A stretch of DNA of 37,293 bases from Mediterranea sp. (in: CFB group bacteria). Its GTDB lineage: Bacteria > Bacteroidota > Bacteroidia > Bacteroidales > Bacteroidaceae. Numbering within the stretch: the first letter of the stretch is position 1; each line of letters starts with the position of its first letter. The notes beneath the pieces were generated by a model. That model made no database searches. It was not told the DNA's origin and saw only the letters and a list, made by a program, of their open reading frames with translations. A program made the position numbers and the translations under genes. The stretch covers positions 1-37,293 of the forward strand of contig JAISHU010000097.1 in NCBI GenBank assembly GCA_031262385.1, given 5' to 3'. Of this stretch, positions 1 to 9,191 are shown piece by piece.

Positions 1-166
1 ACGACTAAATGCGGATTTTTTACTTTCAGGGTATATCTTTCAGCCGAACTCGCTATCCGATAACGCGTTGCAAGCCGGCTGAAGAGCTGAAGGCAAAAAT
101 CGGGTATCTTTTTTTGAGAAAAGACGCACCGATTCACCGTTCACTCGCGTTATTACTTTCTAATCT
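1..166. other. Non-coding left edge, nothing recognised
   Basis: No protein-like reading frame is seen. The frame open from base 9 into the antiporter gene gives low-complexity, non-family sequence before the ATG at 225 and is not believed to be coding. An 8-bp inverted repeat, TTCAGCCG (39-46) and CGGCTGAA (76-83), has a 29-bp loop. It is not followed by a T run at once, so a terminator is not claimed. The region may hold the 3' end of a gene lying outside the window. Confidence 0.4.
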
Positions 167-197
167 TTTGAAAAATCCCCAATTATTTGTACTTTTG
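167..197 (+). promoter_or_regulatory. Bacteroidales-type promoter of the antiporter gene
   Basis: TTTG at 167-170 and TACTTTTG at 190-197 are separated by 19 bp. This matches the Bacteroides sigma-ABfr consensus TTTG-N19/21-TAnnTTTG. The predicted transcription start is near 204, giving a leader of about 20 nt before the ATG at 225. The site supports 225 over any upstream start in the same open frame. Confidence 0.75.
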
Positions 198-224
198 CCA
201 CACAAAACCCTCAATTTGATACTT

Positions 225-2357
225 ATGGATTGGTTTCATTTACCCATAGAACTTCCCATAACCGACCCTACATGGATATTTCTCCTTGTGCTTCTCATCA
301 TTTTGTTTGCACCTATCCTCCTCAACAAACTTCGTATTCCCCACATCATAGGCATGATTTTAGCCGGTGTACTCATTGGCGAGCATGGTTTGAATCTGCT
401 GTCGCGCGATAGCAGCTTTGAATTGTTCGGCAAAGTGGGGCTTTACTACATCATGTTTCTTGCCGGTTTGGAAATGGACATGGGCGACTTTAAGAAGAAC
501 CGTGTTAAGGTGGGTGTGCTGGGCGTACTCACTTTTATCATTCCCATGGGGTTGGGTCTGCTCACCAACATGATGACGTTGGGCTACGGCTTTCTCACGG
601 CTCTATTGTTGGCAAGTATGTATGCGTCGCACACGCTGGTATCTTACCCTATTGTGATTCGTTACGGTTTGACGCGTCAGCGTAGCGTAAGCATTGCCGT
701 GGGCAGTACCGCCGTTACCGACACTCTCACGCTGTTGGTGTTGGCTATGGTAAGCGGCATGTTCAAGGGCGATGTGTCCGATATGTTTTTGCTCTGGATG
801 GTGATAAAGGTGTTGGTGTTGGGCGGACTGATTATCTTCTTTTTCCCCCGCATCGGACGTTGGTTTTTCCGTCGTTACGACGACAACGTCATGCAGTTTA
901 TCTTTGTGCTGGCAATGGTGTTTTTGGGTGCCGGCCTCATGGAGCTTATCGGCATGGAAGGCATTCTGGGTGCTTTCTTGGCGGGCTTGGTACTCAACCG
1001 TCTCATTCCGCACGTATCGCCGTTGATGAATCATCTGGAGTTTGTGGGCAACGCTCTTTTCATTCCTTATTTTCTAATTGGGGTGGGGATGCTCATCGAT
1101 ATGGATGTGATATTCGGTCCGGGCGACGCGTTGAAAGTCGCCGGTGTGATGATTGCAGTATCCCTGCTCAGCAAATGGCTTGCTGTGTGGGTGTTGCAAA
1201 AAGCCTATCGGATGAAGGCACTTGAGCGAAAACTGATGTACGGACTGAGCAGTGCCCGTGCGGCAGCCACCTTGGCAGCAGTGCTGGTGGGCAACAGCAT
1301 TGTGTTGCCCGACGGGTCGCGTCTGCTCAACGAAGATGTGCTCAACGGTACTATTTTGCTGATATTGGTAACTTGCATTGTCAGTTCGCTGGTTACCGAA
1401 CAAGCTTCGCGCAAAATGGCAATGTTGGGCATACAGATAGAAACCGATAAAAAGCCTTCGCGCAAAGAACGGATCTTGATACCGGTGGCCAACCCCGATA
1501 ACATAGAAGACCTGATGAGCCTTGCATTGCTGATACGCGACCCCAAGCAGCCCGACAATCTGCTGGCGTTGAGTGTGCTCAACGATATTGATGCCTCTGC
1601 CAACACCTTGTTGCAAGGCAAACGTCACCTGCGCACTGCGGCGAAGATTGTTGCATCGGCAGGCGTTACGCTGAAAGAGATCAGTCGTTTCGACATCAAC
1701 ATTCCCTCGGGCATTATCCACACCGCAAAAGAGAACGATGTAACCAACGTCATTATCGGTCTGCACCGCAAAAACAACATGGTCGACTCGTTCTTCGGTT
1801 TGTTGGCTGAAAATCTGCTGAGAGGATTGCGGCGCGAGGTTATGATAGCCAACTTCATCATACCTATCAACACCATTCGCCGCATTGTGGTGGCAGTGCC
1901 TGCCAAAGCCGAATACGAAGCCGGCTTCGGTACGTGGGTGGAGCATTGCTGTCGCATCGGTTCCACGCTGGGTTGCCGCGTGCAATTCTTTGCAAATGCC
2001 GAGACTACGGCAATCTTGCAGCGGCTGATAAGCAAACGTTACCCGCAGACGCTGGTGGATTACTCGTTGTTGGAGAACTGGGACGACCTGTTGCTGCTTA
2101 CCGGTCAGGTGAATTTTGACCATTTGCTGGTATTGGTGACGGCACGTCACGGCTCTATCTCCTACGATGCCTCGTTCGAGAAGCTACCCTCGCAAATCGT
2201 TCGGTTCTTTAGTAACAACAGCCTCATAGTGGTTTACCCCGATCAGTTGGGCGACCCCGAAGAGATACACACCTTCTCGGGTCCGGTGCTGGTCAACAAA
2301 AGCGTGCGTTACGAAAAAGTGGGGCGGTGGTTCTACCGTTGGTTCAAGAAGAAATAG
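225..2357 (+). CDS. Cation:proton antiporter (CPA2 family) with C-terminal USP-like domain
   Basis: This 710-aa integral membrane protein should exchange monovalent cations for protons across the inner membrane. The first ~400 residues are a run of hydrophobic helices of the Na+/H+ exchanger fold (PF00999), starting at PTWIFLLVLLIILFAP and containing GMILAGVLIGEHGL. Residues ~420-700 are soluble and contain two alpha/beta stretches that resemble universal-stress-protein domains (RKERILIPVANP, then IRRIVVAVPAKAEY). This fits regulated antiporters of Bacteroidetes. The start at 225 is chosen because the promoter box ends at 197 and the 72 codons upstream in frame do not look like protein. The gene stands alone and converges on comF with a 19-bp gap. 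Ion specificity (Na+ or K+) cannot be read from the sequence. Confidence 0.88.
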   Translation: MDWFHLPIELPITDPTWIFLLVLLIILFAPILLNKLRIPHIIGMILAGVLIGEHGLNLLSRDSSFELFGKVGLYYIMFLAGLEMDMGDFKKNRVKVGVLGVLTFIIPMGLGLLTNMMTLGYGFLTALLLASMYASHTLVSYPIVIRYGLTRQRSVSIAVGSTAVTDTLTLLVLAMVSGMFKGDVSDMFLLWMVIKVLVLGGLIIFFFPRIGRWFFRRYDDNVMQFIFVLAMVFLGAGLMELIGMEGILGAFLAGLVLNRLIPHVSPLMNHLEFVGNALFIPYFLIGVGMLIDMDVIFGPGDALKVAGVMIAVSLLSKWLAVWVLQKAYRMKALERKLMYGLSSARAAATLAAVLVGNSIVLPDGSRLLNEDVLNGTILLILVTCIVSSLVTEQASRKMAMLGIQIETDKKPSRKERILIPVANPDNIEDLMSLALLIRDPKQPDNLLALSVLNDIDASANTLLQGKRHLRTAAKIVASAGVTLKEISRFDINIPSGIIHTAKENDVTNVIIGLHRKNNMVDSFFGLLAENLLRGLRREVMIANFIIPINTIRRIVVAVPAKAEYEAGFGTWVEHCCRIGSTLGCRVQFFANAETTAILQRLISKRYPQTLVDYSLLENWDDLLLLTGQVNFDHLLVLVTARHGSISYDASFEKLPSQIVRFFSNNSLIVVYPDQLGDPEEIHTFSGPVLVNKSVRYEKVGRWFYRWFKKK

Positions 2358-2376
2358 TTGCGTAGGATGATTCTCC

Positions 2377-3087
2377 TTAGTCCGTTGCTACCGCCAACGT
2401 CAGCACACTGATGCACAGACCCTCCACACCGACGAAGCAGTCGGCACAGGCAGTCAGAGTGGCACCGGTAGTAAGCACGTCGTCCACCAGCAGAATGTGT
2501 TTGCCGGTAAAGCGTTCGGGATAGCAAAGGCGGAAGATGCCTTCGACGTTGTCCCATCGCTGCATCGACGACTTGCGCGTTTGCGATTCGTTGGCTACGA
2601 TGCGTTGCAGGGAAGTAATGTCTGTCGGTATGCCCGTAATCTGCGAGATGCCGCAAGCGATGCGCTCGCTTTGATTGTAACCCCGCTTGCGAAGCTTTTG
2701 CGCGTGCAGCGGCACCGGAATAATGACGTCGATGCCGGCAAAGAAGTCGTCCGCAAGCAATTCCGCAGCCATAAACCGTCCCGTCAATTCGCCCAGTTCG
2801 GCTCGCCCGCCGTATTTTATCAGGTGGAGGATGTTACTGAATCGGCTCTGCTTGGTATAATAGATATAAGAGGTGGCATGCACCGGCAGAAACTTTCCCC
2901 AAAAGAGTTTTTCCACCGGATTGCCGGGTTTGTTATGATAACGGGTGCGCGGCAGTTGCATGTTGCAACCGAGGCAGATGCCCTCTTCGCCTTCGGCTAA
3001 AGCCTCTCCGCAAACCGCACAACAGCGGGGAAAAAAGAGGCGGAGCAGGTCGGAAAAGGCTTTTCGTACGACTGTAATTCCTCTCAT
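2377..3087 (-). CDS. comF: ComF family phosphoribosyltransferase-like protein
   Basis: This 236-aa protein belongs to the ComF/GntX family, linked in other bacteria to DNA uptake and perhaps nucleotide salvage; the reaction is not established. An N-terminal double-zinc region is visible (Cys22, 23, 26, 38 and 41, RCCAVCGEAL ... CLGCN). The C-terminal PRTase domain carries the PRPP loop HILLVDDVLTTGAT at about 197-210. KYGGRAELG and KRGYNQSE are family signatures. The frame is open upstream to 3243, but a start at 3087 (MRGITVV) leaves the protein at usual ComF length and places a TACCTTTG box upstream. It is divergent from the NUDIX gene and convergent with the antiporter. Confidence 0.85.
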   Translation of the reverse strand: MRGITVVRKAFSDLLRLFFPRCCAVCGEALAEGEEGICLGCNMQLPRTRYHNKPGNPVEKLFWGKFLPVHATSYIYYTKQSRFSNILHLIKYGGRAELGELTGRFMAAELLADDFFAGIDVIIPVPLHAQKLRKRGYNQSERIACGISQITGIPTDITSLQRIVANESQTRKSSMQRWDNVEGIFRLCYPERFTGKHILLVDDVLTTGATLTACADCFVGVEGLCISVLTLAVATD

Positions 3088-3093
3088 TGGGTT

Positions 3094-3113
3094 TATCTTT
3101 GTGCGCAAAGGTA
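3094..3113. promoter_or_regulatory. Divergent TAnnTTTG boxes for comF and the NUDIX gene
   Basis: TATCTTTG lies on the plus strand at 3094-3101, upstream of the NUDIX ATG at 3164. CAAAGGTA at 3106-3113 reads TACCTTTG on the minus strand, 18 bp before the comF start at 3087. No convincing TTTG -33 element is present for either box, so both are single-element calls. The two boxes are 4 bp apart and their polymerases would compete. Confidence 0.5.
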
Positions 3114-3163
3114 TCGTTTTCCGAAAAGAAATAGCTACATTCGCAACCTGAAAAAGCATAGCC

Positions 3164-3688
3164 ATGAGCCATCCACTTTCATTATTCCACCACTGCCCCA
3201 AGTGCGGTTCGTCGCACTTCGGGGAGAACAACGAAAAGTCCAAACGTTGCGCCGACTGTGGATTTGTCTACTACTTTAACTCCTCGGCTGCCACAGTTGC
3301 CCTGATTCTGAACGAACAACGGGAATTATTGGTGTGTCGCCGTGCCAAAGAACCGGCTAAAGGCACGCTTGATTTGCCCGGCGGATTTGTCGACATGGAC
3401 GAGACCGCCGAGGAAGGAGTGCGCCGCGAAGTAAAAGAAGAGACCGGACTCGAAGTAATCAGTGCCGACTACCTCTTCTCGTTACCCAACATCTACGTCT
3501 ACTCCGGTCTGCCCGTACATACCCTCGACATGTTTTTCGGTTGCCAAGTAACCGACACCACCCGATACAGGGCAATGGACGATGCCGCCGAACTCTTTTT
3601 TATTCCCTTGGAACAGATACGTCCCGAAGACTTCGGACTGGAATCCATCCGAAAAGGTTTACACATAATATTGAACACCCATGAATAA
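3164..3688 (+). CDS. NUDIX hydrolase with N-terminal zinc ribbon
   Basis: This 174-aa protein should hydrolyse a nucleoside diphosphate linked to another moiety. A zinc ribbon is formed by Cys11, Cys14, Cys29 and Cys32 (HCPKCG ... CADCG), as in the NudC/NADH pyrophosphatase relatives. The Nudix box G-x5-E-x7-REVxEExG is complete at about residues 74-95, ending RREVKEETG. The substrate cannot be deduced; NAD(H), ADP-ribose or oxidised nucleotides are possible. The stop overlaps the first codons of the TPR gene (ATGAATAA), so the two are probably translationally coupled. The signatures are complete and nothing looks damaged. Confidence 0.87.
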   Translation: MSHPLSLFHHCPKCGSSHFGENNEKSKRCADCGFVYYFNSSAATVALILNEQRELLVCRRAKEPAKGTLDLPGGFVDMDETAEEGVRREVKEETGLEVISADYLFSLPNIYVYSGLPVHTLDMFFGCQVTDTTRYRAMDDAAELFFIPLEQIRPEDFGLESIRKGLHIILNTHE

Positions 3689-6485
3689 GTCGACAAAAGC
3701 TATCGTCGCAGTGCTCTGCTGCCTCCCACTGATAGCCTCCGCACAAACCGTAGAAAGACGACCCGCGCCTGCCGCCGACGGGCGTATGGAAGCCGACTAC
3801 CGGCAAGTATGCACCGCTTACGAACTTGGTGAGGCGCATGCCGTGGAGCGACTGCGCGCCTATCTGGATACCTATCCCGACACTCCGCATGCCAACCGCA
3901 TCTATACGCTCATCGCTTCGAGCTACTATTTCGACGAGGCGTACGACAAAGCCTTGGCGATGTTTGGCTCGGCGCAACTCGACATGCTGCCCGATAACGA
4001 ACGCGACGACATGACGTATCGCAAAGCAATCTGCTACCTCAAGACGGGACACCTCACCGAAGCCGCCGTATGGCTGGAAACAGTGCGCAGTACCGGCAGC
4101 CGCTACGACACGGACTGTACCTATTACTTGTCGTACGTTCGCTACGCACAACAACGCTACGACGAGGCGCTCACCGGCTTCTTGGCGGTACAAAACGACC
4201 GCCGCTACAACCGTACGGCACCTATATATATAGGTGAAATCTATCTGCAACAGAAAAAATACGCCGAAGCCGCCGGCGTGGCACGCAACTACCTCTCTCA
4301 ATATTCGGATGCCGACGAACAGCATGCCCAAATGCAATGCGTGCTGGGCGAAGCCTATTACCGCGAAGGCAACTATCACGATGCCATGGTCGCCTTTGAA
4401 CGCTATCTCGCCGGCAACCCTGCCGCTCCCCGCCGCGATGCGCTCTACATGTTGGGACTTGCCTACTATCAGAATGCCGTTTACTCCAAAGCCGTGAGCA
4501 CACTGGGCGAGGTGACTGCCGCAGCCGACGACGCACTGACGCAAAACGCTTACCTCCACATCGGACTGTCGTACCTGCAACTGTCGGACAAAACACGCGC
4601 ACGCATGGCGTTCGAACAGGCGGCCGCTTCGGATGCCGACCGCAACGTAAAAGAACAAGCCGCCTACAACTATGCGTTGAGCATTCACGATACCTCTTAT
4701 TCGGCTTTCGGACAGTCGGTCTCCGCTTTCGAAAAGTTTCTGAATGATTTCCCCGCCTCGCGTTATGCCGACAAAGTCAGCAGCTATCTGGTAGAGGTGT
4801 ATATGAATACCCGTAGCTACGAAGCCGCCTTGCAATCCATTAACCGCATCGCACATCCCGGAGCCACCATACTCGATGCCAAACAGCGCATACTCTTCAG
4901 GCTCGGCACACAGGCATTTACCAATGCCGACTATGCGCAAGCCGGAAACTATTTCGACCAAACCCTGCAAGCCGGTTCCAACAGGCAGGTACGTGCCGAT
5001 GCCCTCTACTGGCGCGGCGAAACCTATTATCGACAGGGACGGATGCAAGAAGCCGGCAACAATTTCAACGACTACCTGCGTCTTACTCCCGACCGTAACG
5101 GCGAAACCTACGCACTGGCGTACTACAATCTGGGTTACATCGCTTTCCATTCCAAAGCATACACTTCGGCACAAAACTATTTTCAGCGCTACCTGCAATC
5201 GGAGAAGGGAAAAAATCCCGCTGCATTGGCGGATGCTTACAACCGGTTGGGCGACTGCGCTCTGGAAGCACGCCGTTTTGACGAAGCCAAACAGTACTAC
5301 ACCCGCTCCGAAAGCATGAATGCCGGCACGGGAGACTATTCGCTTTACCAACTGGCGCTGGTGGCAGGTCTGCAAAAAGACTATGCGGGAAAGGTCAACC
5401 TGCTCAATCGCATGGAGAGCCGCTACCCCTCATCGCCCTATGTGATAAACGCCCTTTATGAGAAAGGACGCTCGTATGTACAAAACAATCAAAACGCACA
5501 AGCCATCGCCACCTTCCAAACATTGCTTGCCAACTATCCGTCCAACGCCGTCAGCCGCAAAGCTGCCGCCGAAGTGGGACTGCTCTACTACCAAGACGGC
5601 GACTACAACCGCGCCATTGAAGCCTACCGGCAAGTCATCGAACGCTATCCGGGCAGCGAAGAGGCACGACTGGCGTTGCGCGACTTGAAATCTATCTATG
5701 TAGATGCCAACCGTGTGGACGAATATGCCACGCTGACCGCTTCGCTACCGGGAGCCGAACGATTGGAGGCAGGCGAACAAGATACCCTGACCTATCTTGC
5801 CGCCGAAAAGATTGTGCAAAAAGGAGACAAAATGAATGGCGAAGCAAGTCTGCGCCGCTACTTGGAGAGCTTCCCCAACGGAGCTTTTGCCGAAGAAGCG
5901 CTGGTGATACACTCGGAATTGCTGTTCGACGAAAAACGCTATGCCGATGCGCTGGACGACTATAAATTGTTGAAAGTACGCGCCACCACCGCCGAACGCC
6001 GACAGTTGGCTGCCACCGGATGGCTACGTTGTGCCGTACTACTGAACAACGATGCCGAAACCGTGGATGCCGCCACCGGACTGCTTGCCGAAAGCAAACT
6101 CACCCCCGAACTGACGCAAGAGGCACACTATTATCGCGGCAAAGCTTACCTGAACCGACAAGAAACCGAATCGGCACTGAACGATTTGCGAATCGCCGAA
6201 AAAGATACACGTACCCGCTACGGTGCCGAAGCCCGCTATCTGGTGGCAAGGCAACTCTACCTCCAAAGAGATTATGCCGCTGCCGAGAAAGAACTATTGG
6301 ATTTCATCGACCAAAGCACACCGCACACTTATTGGCTGGCGCGCGGTTTCATTCTGCTGTCGGATGTATATGTAGCCATGGACCGCAAACTGGATGCACG
6401 CCAGTATCTGCTGAGCCTGCAACAAAATTATCATGCCGACGACGACATAGCGCAACTGATTACCGAGCGGCTTTCTAAGCTATAA
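3681..6485 (+). CDS. Large exported tetratricopeptide-repeat protein
   Basis: This 934-aa protein has a signal peptide (MNKSTKAIVAVLCCLPLIASA, with likely cleavage after ASA) and is otherwise built almost wholly of TPR-like helix pairs. Examples are YYQDGDYNRAIEAYRQVIER and YFDEAYDKALAMF. Long exported TPR proteins of this type are common in Bacteroidetes and are thought to be periplasmic scaffolds for protein complexes; no enzyme motif is seen. It overlaps the NUDIX gene by 8 nt, which implies one transcript from the 3094 promoter. Specific partners are unknown. The long antisense frames across this gene are composition artefacts of the GC-rich codon pattern. Confidence 0.82.
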   Translation: MNKSTKAIVAVLCCLPLIASAQTVERRPAPAADGRMEADYRQVCTAYELGEAHAVERLRAYLDTYPDTPHANRIYTLIASSYYFDEAYDKALAMFGSAQLDMLPDNERDDMTYRKAICYLKTGHLTEAAVWLETVRSTGSRYDTDCTYYLSYVRYAQQRYDEALTGFLAVQNDRRYNRTAPIYIGEIYLQQKKYAEAAGVARNYLSQYSDADEQHAQMQCVLGEAYYREGNYHDAMVAFERYLAGNPAAPRRDALYMLGLAYYQNAVYSKAVSTLGEVTAAADDALTQNAYLHIGLSYLQLSDKTRARMAFEQAAASDADRNVKEQAAYNYALSIHDTSYSAFGQSVSAFEKFLNDFPASRYADKVSSYLVEVYMNTRSYEAALQSINRIAHPGATILDAKQRILFRLGTQAFTNADYAQAGNYFDQTLQAGSNRQVRADALYWRGETYYRQGRMQEAGNNFNDYLRLTPDRNGETYALAYYNLGYIAFHSKAYTSAQNYFQRYLQSEKGKNPAALADAYNRLGDCALEARRFDEAKQYYTRSESMNAGTGDYSLYQLALVAGLQKDYAGKVNLLNRMESRYPSSPYVINALYEKGRSYVQNNQNAQAIATFQTLLANYPSNAVSRKAAAEVGLLYYQDGDYNRAIEAYRQVIERYPGSEEARLALRDLKSIYVDANRVDEYATLTASLPGAERLEAGEQDTLTYLAAEKIVQKGDKMNGEASLRRYLESFPNGAFAEEALVIHSELLFDEKRYADALDDYKLLKVRATTAERRQLAATGWLRCAVLLNNDAETVDAATGLLAESKLTPELTQEAHYYRGKAYLNRQETESALNDLRIAEKDTRTRYGAEARYLVARQLYLQRDYAAAEKELLDFIDQSTPHTYWLARGFILLSDVYVAMDRKLDARQYLLSLQQNYHADDDIAQLITERLSKL

Positions 6486-6579
6486 AATGCTGTGCTCTAA
6501 CGTAGTGAGGTTTATGTATCGTACAAGGGTATGCATATAATTTTTTGCACGTATAAATAAGTTTGTCAATTATAATAAC

Positions 6580-6587
6580 TAACTTTG
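6580..6587 (+). promoter_or_regulatory. TAACTTTG promoter box for murF
   Basis: TAACTTTG at 6580-6587 matches the Bacteroidales -7 element. No TTTG sits at the ideal 19-21 bp; the nearest, at 6562-6565, has a 14-bp spacer. The box overlaps an in-frame ATG at 6585, so translation must begin at the ATG at 6606. The leader would be only about 12 nt. The rest of the 6486-6579 gap is AT-rich with no clear terminator. Confidence 0.55.
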
Positions 6588-6605
6588 CAAAAACTTATAA
6601 TAAAA

Positions 6606-7907
6606 ATGAAAACAACAGACCTTTATCAACTCTATTTGTCGTGTGGGGGAAACGTAACAACCGATAGTCGTAACTGTACACCCGATGCACTCTTCTTTGC
6701 CCTTAAAGGAGAGAAATTCAACGGAAACGCATTTGCCGCCAAAGCACTGGAAGCCGGCTGTGCCTATGTCATTGTTGACGAAGCGGATTATATCCCTGCC
6801 AACGATGCGCGCTACATCTTAGTGGACAACTGCCTGAAGGCATTGCAACAACTTGCCAACTATCACCGCTGCCGGTTGGGAACACCGCTTATCGCCATTA
6901 CGGGCACCAACGGCAAAACCACCACCAAAGAATTAACCGCCACTATCCTTAGTCAGGCGTACCGCGTGCTCTACACCAAAGGAAACCTCAACAATCACAT
7001 CGGAGTGCCGCTGACACTGCTGCGTCTGAAAGAGGTTCATCAATTGGGCGTCATCGAAATGGGCGCCAGTCGTCCCGGAGATATTAAAGAACTCGTGGAG
7101 ATTGCCGAACCCGACTTCGGCATCATCACCAATGTAGGCAAGGCGCATCTGGAAGGATTCGGCTCGCTGGAAGGCGTCATTCAAACCAAAGGCGAACTTT
7201 ACGACTATCTGCGCACACACCAAAGCGGCACCATCTTTATCCATCACGAAAACGACGCACTGATGAAGATGACGGACGGATTGATTCCCGTGTTTTACGG
7301 TTCCGACGACAACCTGTATGTCAACGGCGTCATTACCGGCAACTCTCCTCACCTCTCTTTCCGCTGGAAATCGGGCAAAGAGGGCATGTGGCACGACGTG
7401 CAAACCCACCTCATCGGCGAATACAACTTCCTCAATGTATTGGCTGCTATCTGTATCGGACGCTTCTTTAAGGTGGAACCTGCGCTAATGAGTAAAGCCA
7501 TTCGTACCTATCTGCCCAACAACAGCCGTTCGCAGTGGCAACAAACCGCCTACAATGCGTTAATAATAGATGCCTATAACGCCAACCCCACCAGTATGCG
7601 CGCCTCTATCAGTAACTTCCTTAACCTGACAGCCGACGGTAAGATGTTGATTCTGGGAGATATGCTGGAACTGGGTAAAGAGAGCACGGCGGAACACCAA
7701 CTGTTGGTGGACTTTATTGTGGAATGCGGTTTCCAAGACGTGGTACTGGTAGGCAACGAGTTCGCTTCCGTCCATCATCCTTTCAAGGTATATCCGGACG
7801 TAGAAGCACTCATACAAGCCGTTCAGACACATAACCTCCGCCAAAAAACCATTTTGATAAAAGGTTCGAACGGTATGAAGCTCGATAGGGTAGTTCCTTA
7901 TCTGTAA
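6606..7907 (+). CDS. murF: UDP-N-acetylmuramoyl-tripeptide--D-alanyl-D-alanine ligase
   Basis: MurF adds D-Ala-D-Ala to the UDP-MurNAc-tripeptide in the last cytoplasmic step of peptidoglycan precursor synthesis. The 433-aa protein has the N-terminal substrate domain with TTDSRNCTPDALFFAL, the ATP-binding loop ITGTNGKTTTKE at about 98-109 and NLNNHIGVPLTLL. It also has the central ExGAS motif (EMGASRPGDI) and the C-terminal DAYNANPTSM motif, which is diagnostic for MurF among the Mur ligases. The start at 6606 is preferred over 6585 because the promoter box overlaps 6585. The gene lies apart from murG-murC-ftsQ in this window. Its stop overlaps the 3' end of the convergent glycosyltransferase by 10 nt. 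Confidence 0.95.
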   Translation: MKTTDLYQLYLSCGGNVTTDSRNCTPDALFFALKGEKFNGNAFAAKALEAGCAYVIVDEADYIPANDARYILVDNCLKALQQLANYHRCRLGTPLIAITGTNGKTTTKELTATILSQAYRVLYTKGNLNNHIGVPLTLLRLKEVHQLGVIEMGASRPGDIKELVEIAEPDFGIITNVGKAHLEGFGSLEGVIQTKGELYDYLRTHQSGTIFIHHENDALMKMTDGLIPVFYGSDDNLYVNGVITGNSPHLSFRWKSGKEGMWHDVQTHLIGEYNFLNVLAAICIGRFFKVEPALMSKAIRTYLPNNSRSQWQQTAYNALIIDAYNANPTSMRASISNFLNLTADGKMLILGDMLELGKESTAEHQLLVDFIVECGFQDVVLVGNEFASVHHPFKVYPDVEALIQAVQTHNLRQKTILIKGSNGMKLDRVVPYL

Positions 7908-9079
7908 CTAACATTTCTGCTTCCACCCCCTCCTCCTGCCGGAGGAGGTAAAAATCGCCGCAAGCAATCCGTCAGTTTTTCTACCGTGTGATGCGAATAG
8001 TAACCATCAAACGAAGCTGCGTCGATGCCGGGCGAGAAGCAGAGATTTTGAATTGCAGAGACACAAGCTTCTACATTGTTCTCGGGAATGACCGCACCCG
8101 TACGAAGTTTCTCCACCCGCTTACCCATGCAATAGCCCTGTGAAACCAACACCGGCTTATGAAAATAAGCTGCCTTTGTCAGCAAATTACTACTACCGGT
8201 GAAATGTTGATAGGCTGCAAAAATAAGATCGCTGTTTGCTACCAGCGCGTTGAAGCAAGCTTCGTCGGGAATACGCTCCAAAACAAACAGACAGTTCTCG
8301 TGACGCTGTTCCACCGCACGCAAATCTTCTTCTTGTTGGGCAACCAGTGCAGATTTGCCGGCTATCAAAAAGAAGTAACTCTCTTCGCTAAGCATATCAA
8401 TGCTGCGGCACAACAATTCGATGCCTTTGCGCGAGTCGATAGAGCCGAGTATAGATACCACCTTTCTCCCATTGGCTTTTCGTATCAATTCCTGCACAAG
8501 CGGATAAGAGGTGCCGGGAGGCGTTGTATCGGTAAAGTCGGGGAATAACATGGTGCGGGGTTGCCACACTTGCAGGCGTTCCACAATATATTCGTTGAGC
8601 ACCCCAACTCCCACGCAATACTTGCTTCGCAAAAACGGGCGAACATCCGGTACAAACCATTTATAAGACGGCAGGTCGGAGTATATCAACAGCCCTCCCC
8701 AATGAAACGGAAAGAGTTTATTGAAAAGCCACAGCGGGGCAATGGTAGGTAATATATCGTCTAAGTAGGCAAAGAAGACAAAGTCGGGATGCTCCATCTT
8801 GATATTTCGCCATAAACGAGGCAGATTGCGTAGTCGTACATACGCATTATACAAGATAGTAAGCCGCTTTTTAAGCGGTTTATTCGAAGGAAGACGACGC
8901 AATTGCGCCAACGCAAGGGGACGAACAACAATATTAGTGTCGTCTATTTCTATGCCGGCAGGTGCCAACAGTGTAGTTTTACAGCCCATAGCTTTCCATG
9001 TGCGGGCAAACTGTTTATAATACATTTCTCTGTGCCCGGAGTTAGAGCTGTCTATTACAACGACTTTCATTGTATCCAT
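7898..9079 (-). CDS. Glycosyltransferase, GT4-like (GT-B fold)
   Basis: This 393-aa cytoplasmic or membrane-associated sugar transferase is probably the last gene of a leftward polysaccharide operon. The C-terminal half has the GT-B donor-binding layout: VVSILGSIDSRKGIELLCRS, then FFLIAGKS, then a late segment around SNLLTKAAYFHKPVLVS. The N-terminal half, with NSGHREMYYKQFARTW, fits an acceptor domain. The initiator could be the Met at 9079 or the one at 9070. The C-terminus is odd: a palindromic GC-rich insert encodes PPPAGGGGG and pushes the frame into the murF stop region. The donor and acceptor sugars are unknown. An assignment to GT4 rather than another GT-B family is moderate. Confidence 0.72.
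   Translation of the reverse strand: MDTMKVVVIDSSNSGHREMYYKQFARTWKAMGCKTTLLAPAGIEIDDTNIVVRPLALAQLRRLPSNKPLKKRLTILYNAYVRLRNLPRLWRNIKMEHPDFVFFAYLDDILPTIAPLWLFNKLFPFHWGGLLIYSDLPSYKWFVPDVRPFLRSKYCVGVGVLNEYIVERLQVWQPRTMLFPDFTDTTPPGTSYPLVQELIRKANGRKVVSILGSIDSRKGIELLCRSIDMLSEESYFFLIAGKSALVAQQEEDLRAVEQRHENCLFVLERIPDEACFNALVANSDLIFAAYQHFTGSSNLLTKAAYFHKPVLVSQGYCMGKRVEKLRTGAVIPENNVEACVSAIQNLCFSPGIDAASFDGYYSHHTVEKLTDCLRRFLPPPAGGGGGSRNVSYR
7929..7948. repeat. GC-rich perfect hairpin at the end of the glycosyltransferase gene
   Basis: CCTCCTCC (7929-7936) and GGAGGAGG (7941-7948) form an 8-bp perfect stem with a TGCC loop. It lies within the last codons of the glycosyltransferase and encodes PPPAGGGG on the minus strand. 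No T run follows on either strand, so it is not a standard intrinsic terminator. It resembles a small dispersed palindromic element inserted near a 3' end; other copies cannot be checked here. Confidence 0.55.
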
Positions 9080-9152
9080 TTTTCATTCTGTTTAGCATAA
9101 AAAACAGAGAGAAGGCAAGATATTAGATGGTATTTGCCCTCAATTATCGGTA

Positions 9153-9160
9153 CAAAGGTA
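9153..9160 (-). promoter_or_regulatory. TACCTTTG box upstream of the GT4-like gene
   Basis: CAAAGGTA on the plus strand reads TACCTTTG on the minus strand and ends 73 bp before the start at 9079. A CAAA at 9185-9188 (TTTG on the minus strand) is 24 bp away, longer than ideal. It is a possible internal promoter within the 112-bp gap between the two glycosyltransferase genes. Confidence 0.45.
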
Positions 9161-9191
9161 TAGAAAATATTCAGAAAGTATTCTCAAATAA

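Noticed and set aside
9..224. 72-residue N-terminal extension of the antiporter
   Set aside because: Non-family sequence, and the promoter at 167-197 lies within it.
1074..2150. 358-codon frame antisense to the antiporter
   Set aside because: Gln/His-rich composition without family features; opposite the USP-like domain of a real gene.
3600..5375. 591-codon open frame antisense to the large TPR gene
   Set aside because: It lies entirely opposite a gene with a signal peptide and clear TPR units, has low-complexity Val/Gly-rich sequence and matches no family; a codon-composition shadow.
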